Shown here in pieces: positions 15,814 to 25,724 of a DNA stretch of 64,000 nucleotides (position 1 is the first letter of the stretch; each line of letters begins with the position of its first letter). Both the position numbers and the translations under genes were made by a program. Source of the stretch: Streptococcus sp. 29892. Its GTDB lineage: Bacteria > Bacillota > Bacilli > Lactobacillales > Streptococcaceae. The notes beneath the pieces are model-generated. The model ran no database searches, was not told the origin of the DNA, and saw only the letters and a program-made list of their open reading frames with translations. The DNA is taken from the NCBI RefSeq assembly GCF_032594935.1, contig NZ_CP118734.1, positions 1,888,001 through 1,952,000 on the forward strand, given 5' to 3'.

Positions 15814-17175
15814 TCAGTTGAATACTTTCTGCAAGACTTCGCCAATGGTTGTCACGCCGACAACAGTGATTTCCTTTGGTACCTTGATTCCTGTCAGGGA
15901 ATTTTTAGGGGCATAGACCTTAGTAAAGCCCAATTTGGCGGCTTCGTTAATCCGTTGTTCAATCCGATTGACGCGGCGGATTTCCCCTGTCAGACCTATT
16001 TCGCCTATAAAGCACTCTTGTGGGTTGGTTGGCTTGTCCTTGTAACTGGAGGCAAGGGCAACTGCGACTGCCAGGTCAATAGCTGGCTCATCCAGTTTGA
16101 CACCGCCTGCTGACTTGAGGTAGGCATCTTGGTTTTGGAGGAGCAGGCCTGCCCGTTTTTCCAAAACCGCCATAATCAAGCTAGCACGGTTGAAATCCAA
16201 GCCTGTCGTAGTCCGCTTGGCATTGCCAAACATGGTCGGGGTCACCAGAGCCTGTACTTCGGCAAGGATAGGGCGGGTGCCCTCCATGGTCACGACAATA
16301 GCAGAGCCTGTCGCCCCGTCCAGACGCTCTTCCAGAAAGACCTCACTTGGATTGAGAACTTCGACCAAGCCCTGCGACTGCATTTCAAAAATGCCGATTT
16401 CATTGGTAGAGCCGAAGCGGTTTTTGACCGCCCGCAAGATACGAAAGGTGTGCTGCCGCTCGCCCTCAAAATAAAGAACGGTGTCCACCATGTGCTCCAG
16501 GGTCCTAGGTCCAGCCAGGGTTCCTTCCTTGGTCATGTGGCCGACGATAAAGGTTGCGATATTGTTGGTCTTGGCAATCTGCATGAGCTCATTGGTCACT
16601 TCACGGACCTGACTGACAGAGCCTTGCACGCTGGAGATGTCAGGGCTCATGATGGTTTGGATAGAGTCGATAATTAGGAAATCTGGCTTGATTTTCTCAA
16701 TCTCGGTCCGAATGCTCTGCATATTGGTCTCCGCATAGAGATAGAACTCGCTGTCAATGTCGCCCAAACGCTCGGCACGAAGCTTAATCTGCTGTGCAGA
16801 CTCCTCACCCGACACGTAGAGGACGGTGCCAATAGTCGAAAGTTGGGTCGATACTTGCAGGAGCAGGGTGGACTTCCCAATCCCTGGATCGCCTCCAATG
16901 AGAACTAGACTGCCCGGCACCACTCCACCACCGAGGACGCGGTTAAACTCCTCCATGTTGGTCTTGGTGCGGGCCACTTGAATGGACGACACTTCATTGA
17001 GCTTCATAGGGCGGGTCTTCTCACCTGTCAGACTGACCCGCTCGTTCTTGACTTCAGCGACTTCCACTTCCTCGACAAAGGAAGACCAGGAGCCACAGTT
17101 GGGGCAACGGCCCAGATACTTGGGCGAGTGGTACTCGCAGGATTGACAGACAAAGGTTGTTTTTTTCTTAGCGAT
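15814..17175 (-). CDS. radA: DNA repair/branch-migration protein RadA, probable ATC start
   Basis: Full-length RadA of 453 aa if started at the ATC at 17173-17175. Domains in order: C4 zinc finger (C10, C13, C24, C27), RecA-like ATPase with Walker [11 protein letters not shown] near 94-103, the KNRFG motif near 250, and a C-terminal Lon-protease-like domain. It is a DnaB-like helicase that extends D-loops with RecA, needed in transformation and repair. No ATG, GTG or TTG lies in frame between the dut stop and the zinc finger; three ATC codons in a row do. GGAGG lies 8 bases before the third ATC, giving the canonical MAKKK N-terminus. The first in-frame ATG (17067) would delete the zinc finger. 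Confidence 0.9.
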   Translation of the reverse strand: MAKKKTTFVCQSCEYHSPKYLGRCPNCGSWSSFVEEVEVAEVKNERVSLTGEKTRPMKLNEVSSIQVARTKTNMEEFNRVLGGGVVPGSLVLIGGDPGIGKSTLLLQVSTQLSTIGTVLYVSGEESAQQIKLRAERLGDIDSEFYLYAETNMQSIRTEIEKIKPDFLIIDSIQTIMSPDISSVQGSVSQVREVTNELMQIAKTNNIATFIVGHMTKEGTLAGPRTLEHMVDTVLYFEGERQHTFRILRAVKNRFGSTNEIGIFEMQSQGLVEVLNPSEVFLEERLDGATGSAIVVTMEGTRPILAEVQALVTPTMFGNAKRTTTGLDFNRASLIMAVLEKRAGLLLQNQDAYLKSAGGVKLDEPAIDLAVAVALASSYKDKPTNPQECFIGEIGLTGEIRRVNRIEQRINEAAKLGFTKVYAPKNSLTGIKVPKEITVVGVTTIGEVLQKVFN

Positions 17176-17187
17176 GATGATGTCCTC

Positions 17188-17631
17188 CTACTTCCCAGTC
17201 GAGCCAAATCCACCTGTCCGAACGCCATCGGCCTGGTCGCCGTCAGCCAAAAGGAAGGGGGCAAAAACAGCCTGCACAATTCGCTCCCCAGCTTCCACCA
17301 CCACGATTTCTTCTGTGATGTTTCGCATCTGGGCAAAGATGTGGCCTTCGTTGGCTGGATTGCCGTAGTAGTCGCCGTCGATAACTCCAACTGAGTTAAT
17401 CAAAACCAGCCCCTTCTTGCGAGGATTGGACGAGCGGTCGTAGAGATAGAGGACCTCGTTGGCCTGCATATAGGCCTTGACACCCGTTGGCACCAGCTTA
17501 ATCTCACCTGGCTCCAAGCTGACGGTTTCTGCAGCCTTCAGGTCGTAACCTGCTGCATGAGCGGTCTCACGTTTTGGCAATAAATTTTCATCAGTAAACT
17601 GGCTGACCAGTTCGAATCCGCGGATTTTCAT
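17188..17631 (-). CDS. dut: dUTP diphosphatase
   Basis: 147 aa trimeric dUTPase. All five motifs are present: AGYDLKA, DRSSNPRKKG, GVIDGDYYG, GERIVQAVF and the C-terminal P-loop-like RTGGFGSTGK. It hydrolyses dUTP to dUMP, preventing uracil incorporation and supplying thymidylate synthesis. AAGGAG precedes the ATG. The dut stop lies 12 bases before the probable radA start codon, so the two are translationally close. Confidence 0.95.
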   Translation of the reverse strand: MKIRGFELVSQFTDENLLPKRETAHAAGYDLKAAETVSLEPGEIKLVPTGVKAYMQANEVLYLYDRSSNPRKKGLVLINSVGVIDGDYYGNPANEGHIFAQMRNITEEIVVVEAGERIVQAVFAPFLLADGDQADGVRTGGFGSTGK

Positions 17632-17658
17632 TAAAACTCCTTATATCATGTTCTTTTT

Positions 17659-18183
17659 TTATTCATTGTATTCATTCGCATTTTTCGTCACAAATGCAAA
17701 AAGTGTTGTTAAGGGGAAGGCATACTCGTCATCAAAGCGGGCTGCACGTAGCCACAAGTCTTGGTCAACCTTGCGAATATAGACACTGCGTGGGAAGGTG
17801 AATTCTTCTTCCAACTGAGGCGACAGCAGGCAAATGGCTCCGTCTGGTGATTTTCCTTGGGAGAGTACGGTATTCTGGCTGACTTCCTGTTCCAACAAGG
17901 TCAGGCGAAGATAAACTCCCAGATGAGCTGGTGGTAGTTGATAACCCATCTCCACGGCTCTCTCCTCTATCTGAGGAGCAGTTGCTTCCCTATCAAACCC
18001 CATATCAACCAGGCTGACAATCTCAACCAAGCACTCTTGCTGCTCCTCCACTACTTGATATGCAGACTGGGCTAGGTAGGTCTTGAAATAATCATTTACC
18101 AAAATCCCCTTGTCATCTAAGTAGGCAAGGATTTCTTCTTTTTTCAGGGGAAACAATTCAACTCGAAGGCTCTGTCTTTTCAT
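17659..18183 (-). CDS. Conserved hypothetical protein (174 aa), apparently leaderless
   Basis: I do not recognise the family. It is an acidic, soluble, helical-looking protein without signal or membrane segments; the C-terminal part (SVYIRKVDQDLWLRAARFDD) looks like a beta-rich fold. It is the first gene of a probable unknown-dut-radA operon. The TATAAT box ends 6 bases before the ATG, so the transcript should begin at the start codon itself. Confidence 0.75.
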   Translation of the reverse strand: MKRQSLRVELFPLKKEEILAYLDDKGILVNDYFKTYLAQSAYQVVEEQQECLVEIVSLVDMGFDREATAPQIEERAVEMGYQLPPAHLGVYLRLTLLEQEVSQNTVLSQGKSPDGAICLLSPQLEEEFTFPRSVYIRKVDQDLWLRAARFDDEYAFPLTTLFAFVTKNANEYNE

Positions 18184-18189
18184 AGGTCT

Positions 18190-18217
18190 ATTATACAGGA
18201 AATACAGGGTAAAGCAA
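18190..18217 (-). promoter_or_regulatory. Promoter giving a predicted leaderless transcript
   Basis: TTGCTT (18212-18217), 16-bp spacer, TATAAT (18190-18195), then six bases and the ATG at 18183. Confidence 0.7.
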
Positions 18218-18232
18218 AGACCTACTAGTAAA

Positions 18233-19495
18233 CTAGAAGATCTCGCTGGTTTGAATTAGTTTCAAAACATAGTCCAAGTCTACATCTCTTTCCAAATGCT
18301 CAGGTGTCCAGGGAATGTAAATATCTGGCTCAACGCCTCTATCTGTCATCCCATTTCCCTTGTCAATTTCCAAACTGCGTGAGGTCGGATACATCAGGTA
18401 ATCGTCGCCAAATTCTGCAAAACAGCAGTTGGAATAATCTAAGATACCCAAGGTCGCCCGCCCAACCACTGTGACTTTTGGAAGTGGTTTAAAGGTTTGG
18501 ACAAAATTATCTCCTGAAGAGGCACAACGAACATCTGACAGGATATAAATCTTATTCGGTCCACCTTCAAGTCCTCTATATTCTGCCAAGTAATCTTCCT
18601 CGTCATCTGCACAGACAAAGCCAGCACCCTGATGTACTTCCAAGTCTGCCAACAAACTTTCTGTAAAGGCTCGACTTTCTGCTGAAAGATGAGGATCCCG
18701 CAAATCCTGCTCAAACAACTTACGTCGGTGAGCAACATTTGTCGGTGTATAGAGAATCTCCATGCCTGCCTCATCCGTCACCATATCATCGTAGGATTTC
18801 CCTGCTGGCAAGGCATATTTGAGCAAGGGCCAATAGAGTGAATCACTGCCACCACTGTTGACACGGACATCAATAATCAAGTTTTTTACCATGTGCAACA
18901 GAGGCTCTATCTGGGTATAGAGCTGTCCAATTTTCTCTTCGTCATAAAAGTTCTCCATTTTCATATAGAGAGTATGGTCGTCTAGCCAGTTCCAAGCAAA
19001 TGCTTCCTGCTCTGCTGAATCTTGACAATCTCCAATCTCTACTTGCAAGAACTGACCATTACGAAAAAGACTGACCTTCTCTGCTTTTTTGACCAAATAA
19101 GCCCACTCCATGTACTGTCGCTCAGGCGTCGGACTGACAAAAAAGGCTTGGTGCTCCTGATAAACTTGGTCAAGAGGTTGACCACCTATGGCGATAATGC
19201 GGTCGCCCACCTCAAGACCGTTGCCACTATCACTGTCTAGCACATAGAGGGAATCTTCATGCCGACGCAGGAAGGCACCCAATCTTGGTGCGGCAGGGGA
19301 ATGGTACCAGATATGACCCAGCACACCAAAGCTAGCTAAGTAAGTCCGAACCAGATAGATAAAGTCTTCTTTGGGCAAGTCTGTCAGTAACTGGTCACGA
19401 TAAGGAGTCGGATCTGCCCCCTTTTTGTCCTTTTTAGTAGACGAATCTTCCTGCATGATGCCTACAATCGTATCAAATATTTCTAATTGGGTCAT
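18233..19495 (-). CDS. S41 family peptidase (C-terminal-processing-like)
   Basis: 420 aa. The middle carries a PDZ-like segment (GNGLEVGDRIIAIGGQPLDQVYQ, residues ~96-115) and the C-terminal half the tail-specific-protease/S41 core (LIIDVRVNSGGSDSLYW, then YILSDVRCASSGDNFVQTFK with the catalytic Ser). No signal peptide is seen, so it is probably intracellular. The start at 19495 (MTQLEIFDT) is preferred because AAGGAG lies 6 bases upstream; the in-frame ATG at 19510 would have that site inside its coding region. Substrate unknown. Confidence 0.85.
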   Translation of the reverse strand: MTQLEIFDTIVGIMQEDSSTKKDKKGADPTPYRDQLLTDLPKEDFIYLVRTYLASFGVLGHIWYHSPAAPRLGAFLRRHEDSLYVLDSDSGNGLEVGDRIIAIGGQPLDQVYQEHQAFFVSPTPERQYMEWAYLVKKAEKVSLFRNGQFLQVEIGDCQDSAEQEAFAWNWLDDHTLYMKMENFYDEEKIGQLYTQIEPLLHMVKNLIIDVRVNSGGSDSLYWPLLKYALPAGKSYDDMVTDEAGMEILYTPTNVAHRRKLFEQDLRDPHLSAESRAFTESLLADLEVHQGAGFVCADDEEDYLAEYRGLEGGPNKIYILSDVRCASSGDNFVQTFKPLPKVTVVGRATLGILDYSNCCFAEFGDDYLMYPTSRSLEIDKGNGMTDRGVEPDIYIPWTPEHLERDVDLDYVLKLIQTSEIF

Positions 19496-19573
19496 GAGTA
19501 GCTCCTTCAAAATATAAGTTTATTTCAGTATAATCTGTCGCCAGGCTGATGTCAAGACTGGAAAAGTCAGAAA

Positions 19574-19603
19574 CAAAAAAGGCCTGTTGAGACCTTTTTC
19601 TTT
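19574..19603 (-). terminator. Terminator of the satRAB-like operon
   Basis: AAAAAGGtCT / AGgCCTTTTTT hairpin with T run on the minus strand, directly after the satB-like stop. Confidence 0.75.
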
Positions 19604-21386
19604 ATTCAAACACAAACTGGTTATGGTAGAGTTCGGCGTAGAAGCCATTGAGCTTGAGGAGCTGGCTGTGGTTGCCCTGCTCAATCACTTTTCCGTCTTT
19701 GAGGACGATGATTTCGTCCGCATTGAGAATGGTTTTGAGGCGGTGGGCAATGACGAAGCTGGTCCGTCCTGCGATAATAGCCTCCATAGCTTTCTGGATT
19801 TTGGCTTCCGTTACGGTATCAACGTTTGACGTTGCTTCGTCCAAAATCAAGACTTGTGGATCTGTCAAAAGCGTACGGGCAATGGAAATCAACTGTTTCT
19901 GACCTGTTGAGAAGACATTCTCATCATCGGTCACAAAGGTTTCATAGCCCTCTGGCAAGCTCATGATGAAGTCGTGGATATGAGTGGCACGAGCTGCGGT
20001 TTCCACCATTTCTTGCGAAATGCTTTCATCACCAAAGCGGATATTGTCCGCAATAGTACCTGAGAAAAGAACCGACTCCTGCAAGACAATGCCGACCTTA
20101 TCCCGCAAGCTGTCCAAGTCATATTCCCGAATATCACGACCATCAAAGGCCACGCTACCACCGTTAACATCATAGAAGCGGTTGATCAAGTTCATAATGG
20201 TAGTCTTACCAGACCCCGTCGGACCAACGACTGCCACCATTTTGCCCTTAGGAGCAGAGATAGACACCTTGTCCAAGACCCTCTGACCTGGCAAGTAGCC
20301 AAAGTCGATGTCCTTGATTTCAACTCCTTCTTTTAATTCGGTAAATAGCGGAGCGTTTTGAGGGCGAACCTCCTCAGGCTCATCAAACATTTCCTGAATA
20401 CGATGAGCTCCTGTGAAAGCTAGCTGCAATTCTGCCCAGCTGGCAGCAACCTGCATGATTGGCTGGTAATACTGTTGCGAATACTGAACAAAGGTCACTA
20501 CCAGACCAAGTGCAGCAGCTGTTTCCAGCGAACTATCATTGAGAACAATGCTGGAGCCTGCAAAGATAACAATGGCCGTATTGACCAAACTCATCCCATT
20601 CATAAATGGAAAGAGAATACCACCAAACAAGCGTCCCTTGAAGGTCGTACGGCGAACTTCTTCATTGAGTTCCAAGAAACCATCAATCGTCTCTTCCTGC
20701 ACACCCTGTACAATAATCGCTTTTTGTCCGGAAATTTTCTCGTCCATGTAGGCATTGAGCTTAGATACCGCAGCCTGTTGCTTATCCGTATATTTCCGTG
20801 ATAGGCGGATGATAAGGACCAAGGCAATCAAGGCAACTGGTGTAGAAGCAATGGTGACCCAGGCCAAGCGAGTATCCTGACGGAACATCATGATGACCAT
20901 ACCAATATAAAGGGCGATGTTGGTCACCACTTGGGTCAAGGACTGGTTAAAAGCGTTTTGGATATTGTCCAAATCACTGGTAAAGCGAGAAAGAATGTCC
21001 CCGTCCTTGTGGCTATCAAAGAAGGCAACTGTCAAACGTTCCAGCTTGCCAAACAAGCCCTTACGCATACGGTTGGTCGAATGAGCCACGATACGCGTGA
21101 AGAGGAGGGTGTAAATCAAGGAAGCCACAACCGTCGCCGCATAGGCAAAGAAAAGATTGAGCATAACCCCGTTAAAATCAGCCATGTCTGGCTGAAAGTC
21201 AGCCTGACCAGCTTGATTGGCCATAAAGTAAGCCTGCCCAATTTTCCCCATCTCCGCAATGGCATTTCCAAGGAAAACAGGCGTCTTAACCTGCAAGTAG
21301 GTCGCTGTCACAATGGCTAGAAAAATCACAGCAAAGGACAGTTTATAGCGTTTGAAATAAAACCAGAAAAAACGTAACGTCTTCAT
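19602..21386 (-). CDS. satB: Multidrug ABC exporter half-transporter, second subunit (SatB/PatB-like)
   Basis: 594 aa: N-terminal six-helix ABC exporter domain (residues ~15-325) fused to an ATPase domain. Walker A is GPTGSGKTT near 390, and Walker B is [12 protein letters not shown] near 515. The signature is FSTGQKQ rather than LSGGQ, so this half probably forms the weaker catalytic site of a heterodimer. Its ATG directly follows the stop of the first half-transporter gene with no gap. In S. suis the SatAB pair exports fluoroquinolones; in pneumococcus the counterpart is PatAB. Assignment rests on gene order and family. Confidence 0.85.
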   Translation of the reverse strand: MKTLRFFWFYFKRYKLSFAVIFLAIVTATYLQVKTPVFLGNAIAEMGKIGQAYFMANQAGQADFQPDMADFNGVMLNLFFAYAATVVASLIYTLLFTRIVAHSTNRMRKGLFGKLERLTVAFFDSHKDGDILSRFTSDLDNIQNAFNQSLTQVVTNIALYIGMVIMMFRQDTRLAWVTIASTPVALIALVLIIRLSRKYTDKQQAAVSKLNAYMDEKISGQKAIIVQGVQEETIDGFLELNEEVRRTTFKGRLFGGILFPFMNGMSLVNTAIVIFAGSSIVLNDSSLETAAALGLVVTFVQYSQQYYQPIMQVAASWAELQLAFTGAHRIQEMFDEPEEVRPQNAPLFTELKEGVEIKDIDFGYLPGQRVLDKVSISAPKGKMVAVVGPTGSGKTTIMNLINRFYDVNGGSVAFDGRDIREYDLDSLRDKVGIVLQESVLFSGTIADNIRFGDESISQEMVETAARATHIHDFIMSLPEGYETFVTDDENVFSTGQKQLISIARTLLTDPQVLILDEATSNVDTVTEAKIQKAMEAIIAGRTSFVIAHRLKTILNADEIIVLKDGKVIEQGNHSQLLKLNGFYAELYHNQFVFE

Positions 21387-23093
21387 CTATTCCTCCCTCC
21401 CTTTCTGTGTTTCGTAGATTTCACGGTAGACATCATTCGTAGCTACCAACTCGGCGTGGGGACCTTGGCCGATCAGACGACCTTCGTCAAGAACCAAAAT
21501 CTTATCAGCTTTGACAACAGAAGAAATCTTCTGGGCAACAATGACAGTGGTTGTCCCCTTCAAATCATGGTTGAGAGCCTCTTGGACTAGTTTCTCAGAC
21601 TTGGCATCCAGGGCAGAAGTTGAGTCATCCAAGACCAAAACCTTAGGCTCGCCAATCACCCCACGAGCAATGGACATCCGCTGCTTCTGACCACCAGAGA
21701 AGTTATTTCCACGTTCTTCTACTTGGCTCTCATAGGTATCATCCAAACGGTCGATAAATTCTTTTGCTTGGGCAATACCTGCGGCCCGCTCCAAACGTTG
21801 CAAATCAGCACCAGGTGCCCCTTGACGCAGGTTGTCTGCAATGGTCCCCGAGAAGAGAATAGCCTTTTGCAAGACAATCGATACCGTATCACGCAGGGTG
21901 TTCTTGCTGACTTCTTTCAAGTCCCGACCACCAATGGATACCGTTCCTTCCTGTGGGTCAAACAAACGTGGGATTAGCTGAGCAAGTGTGGATTTACCCG
22001 CACCTGTTGCACCAACCACACCGACCATCTGCCCAGGCTCAATCTCAAATGAGATATTTTTCAAAGTCGGCTCCGTATCGTGTGGGTAGGTAAAGCTAAC
22101 ATTGTCAAAGACAATCTTACCAGTCAATTCTTCATCCGCCACATCCTTGAAGGTCATAGCAGGCTCCGTATCCAAGACCTCGCTGATCCGCTTAATAGAG
22201 ATGGCAGCACGAGAAGCCTGCATCCCCATAAAGCTAGTCATGATAATGGCAAACATGATTTGCATGAGGTAGCTCATAAAGGAAGTAAAGCCACCAACTG
22301 CCTCCAAGTTGGTTTCCAACATCCCGGACACCAAGTAGAGCGATGCAAAAATCGCCATGTAGGCAATCAACATCATCAGAGGTTGCAAAATAGAAAAACC
22401 GTAGCCGATAAAAAGGTTGAGGTCCAAGAGTTCGTTGGATACCTCCTTGAATTTAGCATATTGATTTTTCTCCTGAACAAAGGATTTGACCACACGAATT
22501 CCCCGTAGGTTTTCCTTGGCAATACTGTTCATCTTGTCCATGAGGGACTGGAATTTACCAAAACGTGGTCCCATCTGCCCCATGACAACTGCCATAATGG
22601 CCATAATCAAGACCACCATGAGAATAATCATCCACCAGAGTTCTGGCATGGTCCGCACTGCCATGATGAAGGCTCCGACAAACAGCAACGGAACCCGCAT
22701 CAACACTGTAAAGAGCATCATGACAAGGTTCTGGATCTGATTGACATCGTTAGTCATCCGAACAACCAAGTTCCCAGCGTTAAACTCTTCGATATTGGCA
22801 TAAGAGAAGCTTTGGATCTTCCGAAAGGTCTTCTCACGAATATCCGCAGATACTCCCTGAGAAATCTTAGCTGCTGAAATGGTATTGACAAGCCCTGCCA
22901 AAAGACCAATTCCAGCAATAATCAGCAGTAATTTGCCCACACGAACAATCTCATCCTTGTCATTGGCCAAGACTGCTGCCAAGACATCCTTTAAGTAGTT
23001 GGGCTGCAAGAGGGTTGTAAGGACGACAACTGACGTCAAAGCAAGACAGGCCAAGGCATACCATTTATAGCGTAAAATGGCTTCTTTAAACAT
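21387..23093 (-). CDS. satA: Multidrug ABC exporter half-transporter, first subunit (SatA/PatA-like)
   Basis: 568 aa: six transmembrane helices (~15-300) and a C-terminal ATPase with Walker A GATGAGKST near 363, signature FSGGQKQRMS near 465 and Walker B VLVLDDSTSALD. The Walker B catalytic position is Asp instead of Glu, a change typical of degenerate sites in heterodimeric exporters. The gene overlaps the MarR gene by 8 bases, so translation is coupled to the regulator. Partner: the adjacent 594-aa half-transporter. Confidence 0.85.
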   Translation of the reverse strand: MFKEAILRYKWYALACLALTSVVVLTTLLQPNYLKDVLAAVLANDKDEIVRVGKLLLIIAGIGLLAGLVNTISAAKISQGVSADIREKTFRKIQSFSYANIEEFNAGNLVVRMTNDVNQIQNLVMMLFTVLMRVPLLFVGAFIMAVRTMPELWWMIILMVVLIMAIMAVVMGQMGPRFGKFQSLMDKMNSIAKENLRGIRVVKSFVQEKNQYAKFKEVSNELLDLNLFIGYGFSILQPLMMLIAYMAIFASLYLVSGMLETNLEAVGGFTSFMSYLMQIMFAIIMTSFMGMQASRAAISIKRISEVLDTEPAMTFKDVADEELTGKIVFDNVSFTYPHDTEPTLKNISFEIEPGQMVGVVGATGAGKSTLAQLIPRLFDPQEGTVSIGGRDLKEVSKNTLRDTVSIVLQKAILFSGTIADNLRQGAPGADLQRLERAAGIAQAKEFIDRLDDTYESQVEERGNNFSGGQKQRMSIARGVIGEPKVLVLDDSTSALDAKSEKLVQEALNHDLKGTTTVIVAQKISSVVKADKILVLDEGRLIGQGPHAELVATNDVYREIYETQKGREE

Positions 23094-23535
23094 GTTTCTT
23101 CTCCTTATAGTGTTGAATATTTTCTTTTAATTGATCGGCTACTTGTCTAACCAAATCAAAGTCCTCTTTTTGAATGCCCCAAAAAAGCGAATGGTGCATT
23201 TCATCATGGAAGGCTTTCAGGTGACAGATCTTACCCTGCCCTTTCTCTGTCAAGACTAGCTGCTTATAGCGTTTGTCTAGTTGAGAAGGCAAGACCTGAA
23301 TAAAACCATTTTTCTCCATTCGCTTGACCAGGTTGCTGGCAACCGATTTGGAAATCTTCAATTCTACTTCTACATCTTTGACAAAGGTTTCAAGGCCTGA
23401 CCGCTCCGCGATGAAACGCAAGGCCCAGCCCTGTGGACCAGCTAGGTGCTCCACATCGTATTCTTTAGCAATAGTTTCACTGATTTGTTCAATCTGATTG
23501 AGCAAGTTCCGAAAATCTGCAATAGTATGTCCCAC
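23086..23535 (-). CDS. satR: MarR family repressor of the efflux operon (SatR-like)
   Basis: 149 aa winged-helix MarR protein: SKSVASNLVKRMEKNGF (recognition helix and wing region, residues ~65-82) and the DKRYKQLVLTEKG wing. The start is GTG at 23535 with AGGAG upstream. It heads the satRAB-like operon and overlaps satA. A perfect operator-like palindrome occupies the spacer of its promoter, so it probably represses its own operon; loss would derepress the pump. The SatR name is by family and position. Confidence 0.87.
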   Translation of the reverse strand: MGHTIADFRNLLNQIEQISETIAKEYDVEHLAGPQGWALRFIAERSGLETFVKDVEVELKISKSVASNLVKRMEKNGFIQVLPSQLDKRYKQLVLTEKGQGKICHLKAFHDEMHHSLFWGIQKEDFDLVRQVADQLKENIQHYKEKKHV

Positions 23536-23553
23536 GATAACTCCTTTCCTAGA

Positions 23554-23600
23554 ATAATTATCATGAGAACTATTATAGTTCTCTCAAGAACTATTGTCAA
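23554..23600 (-). promoter_or_regulatory. satR promoter with two operator-like palindromes
   Basis: Full consensus TTGACA (23595-23600), 17-bp spacer, TATAAT (23572-23577). Palindrome 1 (23575-23594) has 8-bp arms ATAGTTCT/AGAACTAT and fills the spacer. A second imperfect copy (23554-23573) lies 21 bp downstream over the start-site region. Confidence 0.8.
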
Positions 23601-23759
23601 TGATTTCATCTCCAATTTTCTGAAAATGGCGCCAGTTTTCATACTTCCTGCTGAAAGCATTTTTCTTTATCAAAGTAATATTTGACATGACTTGCAAGCT
23701 TTTATTTTTTGCTTATGGTATAATAGTAAATAAATTAACTCAACTAGAAAGGATTTTCT

Positions 23760-24776
23760 ATGACCAAACAAACTATTGCTATCTTGGGACCTGGTTCATG
23801 GGGGACTGCCCTGGCCCAGGTTCTCAACGATAACGGTCATACTGTCCGCATTTGGGGAAATATTCCCGAACAGATTGACGAAATCAATGAACAGCATACC
23901 AATACCCGCTACTTTAAAGATATTGTCTTAGATGAGAATATTAAAGGCTACAAGGATTTGACAGAAACACTAGACGGAGTTGACGCTGTTCTCTTTGTTG
24001 TTCCAACCAAGGTGACCCGTCTGGTTGCCAAACAAGTTGCTCAAGCCCTTAAACACAAGGTTGTTGTCATGCACGCTTCCAAAGGGTTGGAACCAGATAG
24101 CCACAAACGCTTATCTGAAGTCTTGGAAGAAGAGATTCCTGCAGATCTCCGTTCAGAAATCGTTGTGGTTTCTGGACCAAGCCATGCAGAAGAAACCATC
24201 GTCCGTGACTTGACCTTGATTTCTGCAGCTTCAAAAGACTTGGAAACAGCTGGCTATGTGCAAAACCTCTTCAGCAACCATTACTTCCGACTTTACACCA
24301 ACAACGATGTCATCGGGGTAGAAACAGCTGGTGCTTTGAAAAACATCATCGCTGTTGGTGCTGGAGCCCTTCATGGTCTTGGATTCGGTGACAATGCCAA
24401 GGCAGCTATCATTGCCCGTGGCTTAACTGAGATTACCCGCCTTGGAGTTGCCATGGGAGCCAATCCCCTAACCTACAGTGGTCTGTCTGGTGTCGGCGAC
24501 TTGATTGTTACCGGTACATCCGTTCACTCACGCAACTGGCGGGCTGGTGATTTGCTTGGTAAAGGTGAAAAACTGGAAGATATCGAAGCAAACATGGGCA
24601 TGGTTATCGAAGGGATTTCTACTACCAAGGCAGCCTATGAATTAGCACAAGAATTGGGCGTTTATATGCCAATCACTCAAGCCATCTACAGCGTCATTTA
24701 CCAAGGAGCTAGTATTCAGGACGCTATCAAAGATATCATGTCCGGCGAATTCCGCCACGAGAATGAATGGTCTTAA
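23760..24776 (+). CDS. gpsA: NAD(P)-dependent glycerol-3-phosphate dehydrogenase
   Basis: 338 aa. Rossmann motif [10 protein letters not shown] at residues 10-19, catalytic lysine in [12 protein letters not shown], and [11 protein letters not shown] near 240. It reduces dihydroxyacetone phosphate to sn-glycerol 3-phosphate for phospholipid and teichoic-acid synthesis. AGAAAGGA lies upstream of the ATG, and the extended -10 TGGTATAAT ends about 40 bases before it. Operon with galU (15-base gap), as in other streptococci. Confidence 0.96.
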   Translation: MTKQTIAILGPGSWGTALAQVLNDNGHTVRIWGNIPEQIDEINEQHTNTRYFKDIVLDENIKGYKDLTETLDGVDAVLFVVPTKVTRLVAKQVAQALKHKVVVMHASKGLEPDSHKRLSEVLEEEIPADLRSEIVVVSGPSHAEETIVRDLTLISAASKDLETAGYVQNLFSNHYFRLYTNNDVIGVETAGALKNIIAVGAGALHGLGFGDNAKAAIIARGLTEITRLGVAMGANPLTYSGLSGVGDLIVTGTSVHSRNWRAGDLLGKGEKLEDIEANMGMVIEGISTTKAAYELAQELGVYMPITQAIYSVIYQGASIQDAIKDIMSGEFRHENEWS

Positions 24777-24791
24777 TAAAAAGGAGATACG

Positions 24792-25697
24792 ATGACAAAA
24801 AAAGTTAGAAAAGCTGTCATCCCAGCAGCTGGATTAGGGACTCGTTTCCTACCTGCTACTAAGGCGCTTGCCAAAGAGATGTTGCCGATTGTGGATAAGC
24901 CAACCCTTCAATTTATCTTTGAAGAAGCCCTTAAATCAGGTATTGAGGATATCTTGGTTGTAACCAATAAATCCAAACGTTCCATCGAAGACCACTTTGA
25001 CTCAAACTTTGAATTGGAGTACAACCTCAAAGAAAAAGGAAAAAATGATCTCTTGAAATTGGTTGATGATGCGACAGCCATTCGCCTACACTTCATTCGC
25101 CAAAGCTATCCCAAAGGGTTGGGGGACGCAGTCTTGCAGGCCAAGGCCTTTGTTGGAAACGAGCCGTTCGTTGTTATGTTGGGCGATGACCTCATGGATA
25201 TCACAGACGATACCGTTAAACCAATCACTAAACAACTGATTGAGGACTACGAAGCGACCCATGCGTCAACACTTGCAGTTATGCCAGTCCCTCATGAGGA
25301 AGTTTCTTCATACGGTGTCATTGCCCCGCATGGAGAAGGTATCAACGGCCTATACAGTGTGGAAACCTTTGTGGAAAAACCAAAACCAGAAGATGCACCG
25401 TCTGATTTGGCCATTATCGGGCGCTACTTGCTAACTCCTGAAATCTTCAAAATATTAGAAAATCAAGAACCAGGTGCAGGCAACGAAATTCAGTTGACAG
25501 ATGCCATTGACACCCTCAACAAAACCCAGCGTGTATTTGCTCGTGAATTCACGGGAAAACGCTACGATGTCGGAGATAAATTTGGCTTTATGAAAACATC
25601 GATTGACTACGCCTTGACCCACCCACAAGTCAAAGATGATGTGAAAGACTACATCATCGACCTTGCTAAACAATTCCAAACTGAAGAAGAAAAGTAA
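24792..25697 (+). CDS. galU: UTP--glucose-1-phosphate uridylyltransferase
   Basis: 301 aa nucleotidyltransferase. The N-terminal [19 protein letters not shown] signature (residues ~13-31) is intact, with VEKP and NEIQLTD further on. It makes UDP-glucose, the precursor of capsule sugars, glycolipids and UDP-galactose; in encapsulated streptococci it is needed for capsule. AAAGGAG precedes the ATG. Confidence 0.96.
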   Translation: MTKKVRKAVIPAAGLGTRFLPATKALAKEMLPIVDKPTLQFIFEEALKSGIEDILVVTNKSKRSIEDHFDSNFELEYNLKEKGKNDLLKLVDDATAIRLHFIRQSYPKGLGDAVLQAKAFVGNEPFVVMLGDDLMDITDDTVKPITKQLIEDYEATHASTLAVMPVPHEEVSSYGVIAPHGEGINGLYSVETFVEKPKPEDAPSDLAIIGRYLLTPEIFKILENQEPGAGNEIQLTDAIDTLNKTQRVFAREFTGKRYDVGDKFGFMKTSIDYALTHPQVKDDVKDYIIDLAKQFQTEEEK

Positions 25698-25724
25698 AAA
25701 ACTAGCAACCGCTAGTTTTTTCTT
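25697..25724. terminator. Bidirectional terminator between galU and rhomboid gene
   Basis: AAAACTAGC-aacc-GCTAGTTTT hairpin with A/T runs on both sides, serving the two converging genes. Confidence 0.85.

Noticed and set aside
16190..16474. Second plus-strand ORF over radA
   Set aside because: Same reason; composition is that of a complement frame.
16129..16677. 182-codon plus-strand ORF opposite radA
   Set aside because: Antisense shadow of a conserved gene; no start signal or family.
20475..20801. Plus-strand ORF opposite the second ABC half-transporter
   Set aside because: Shadow; no promoter or ribosome-binding site and low similarity to any protein type.
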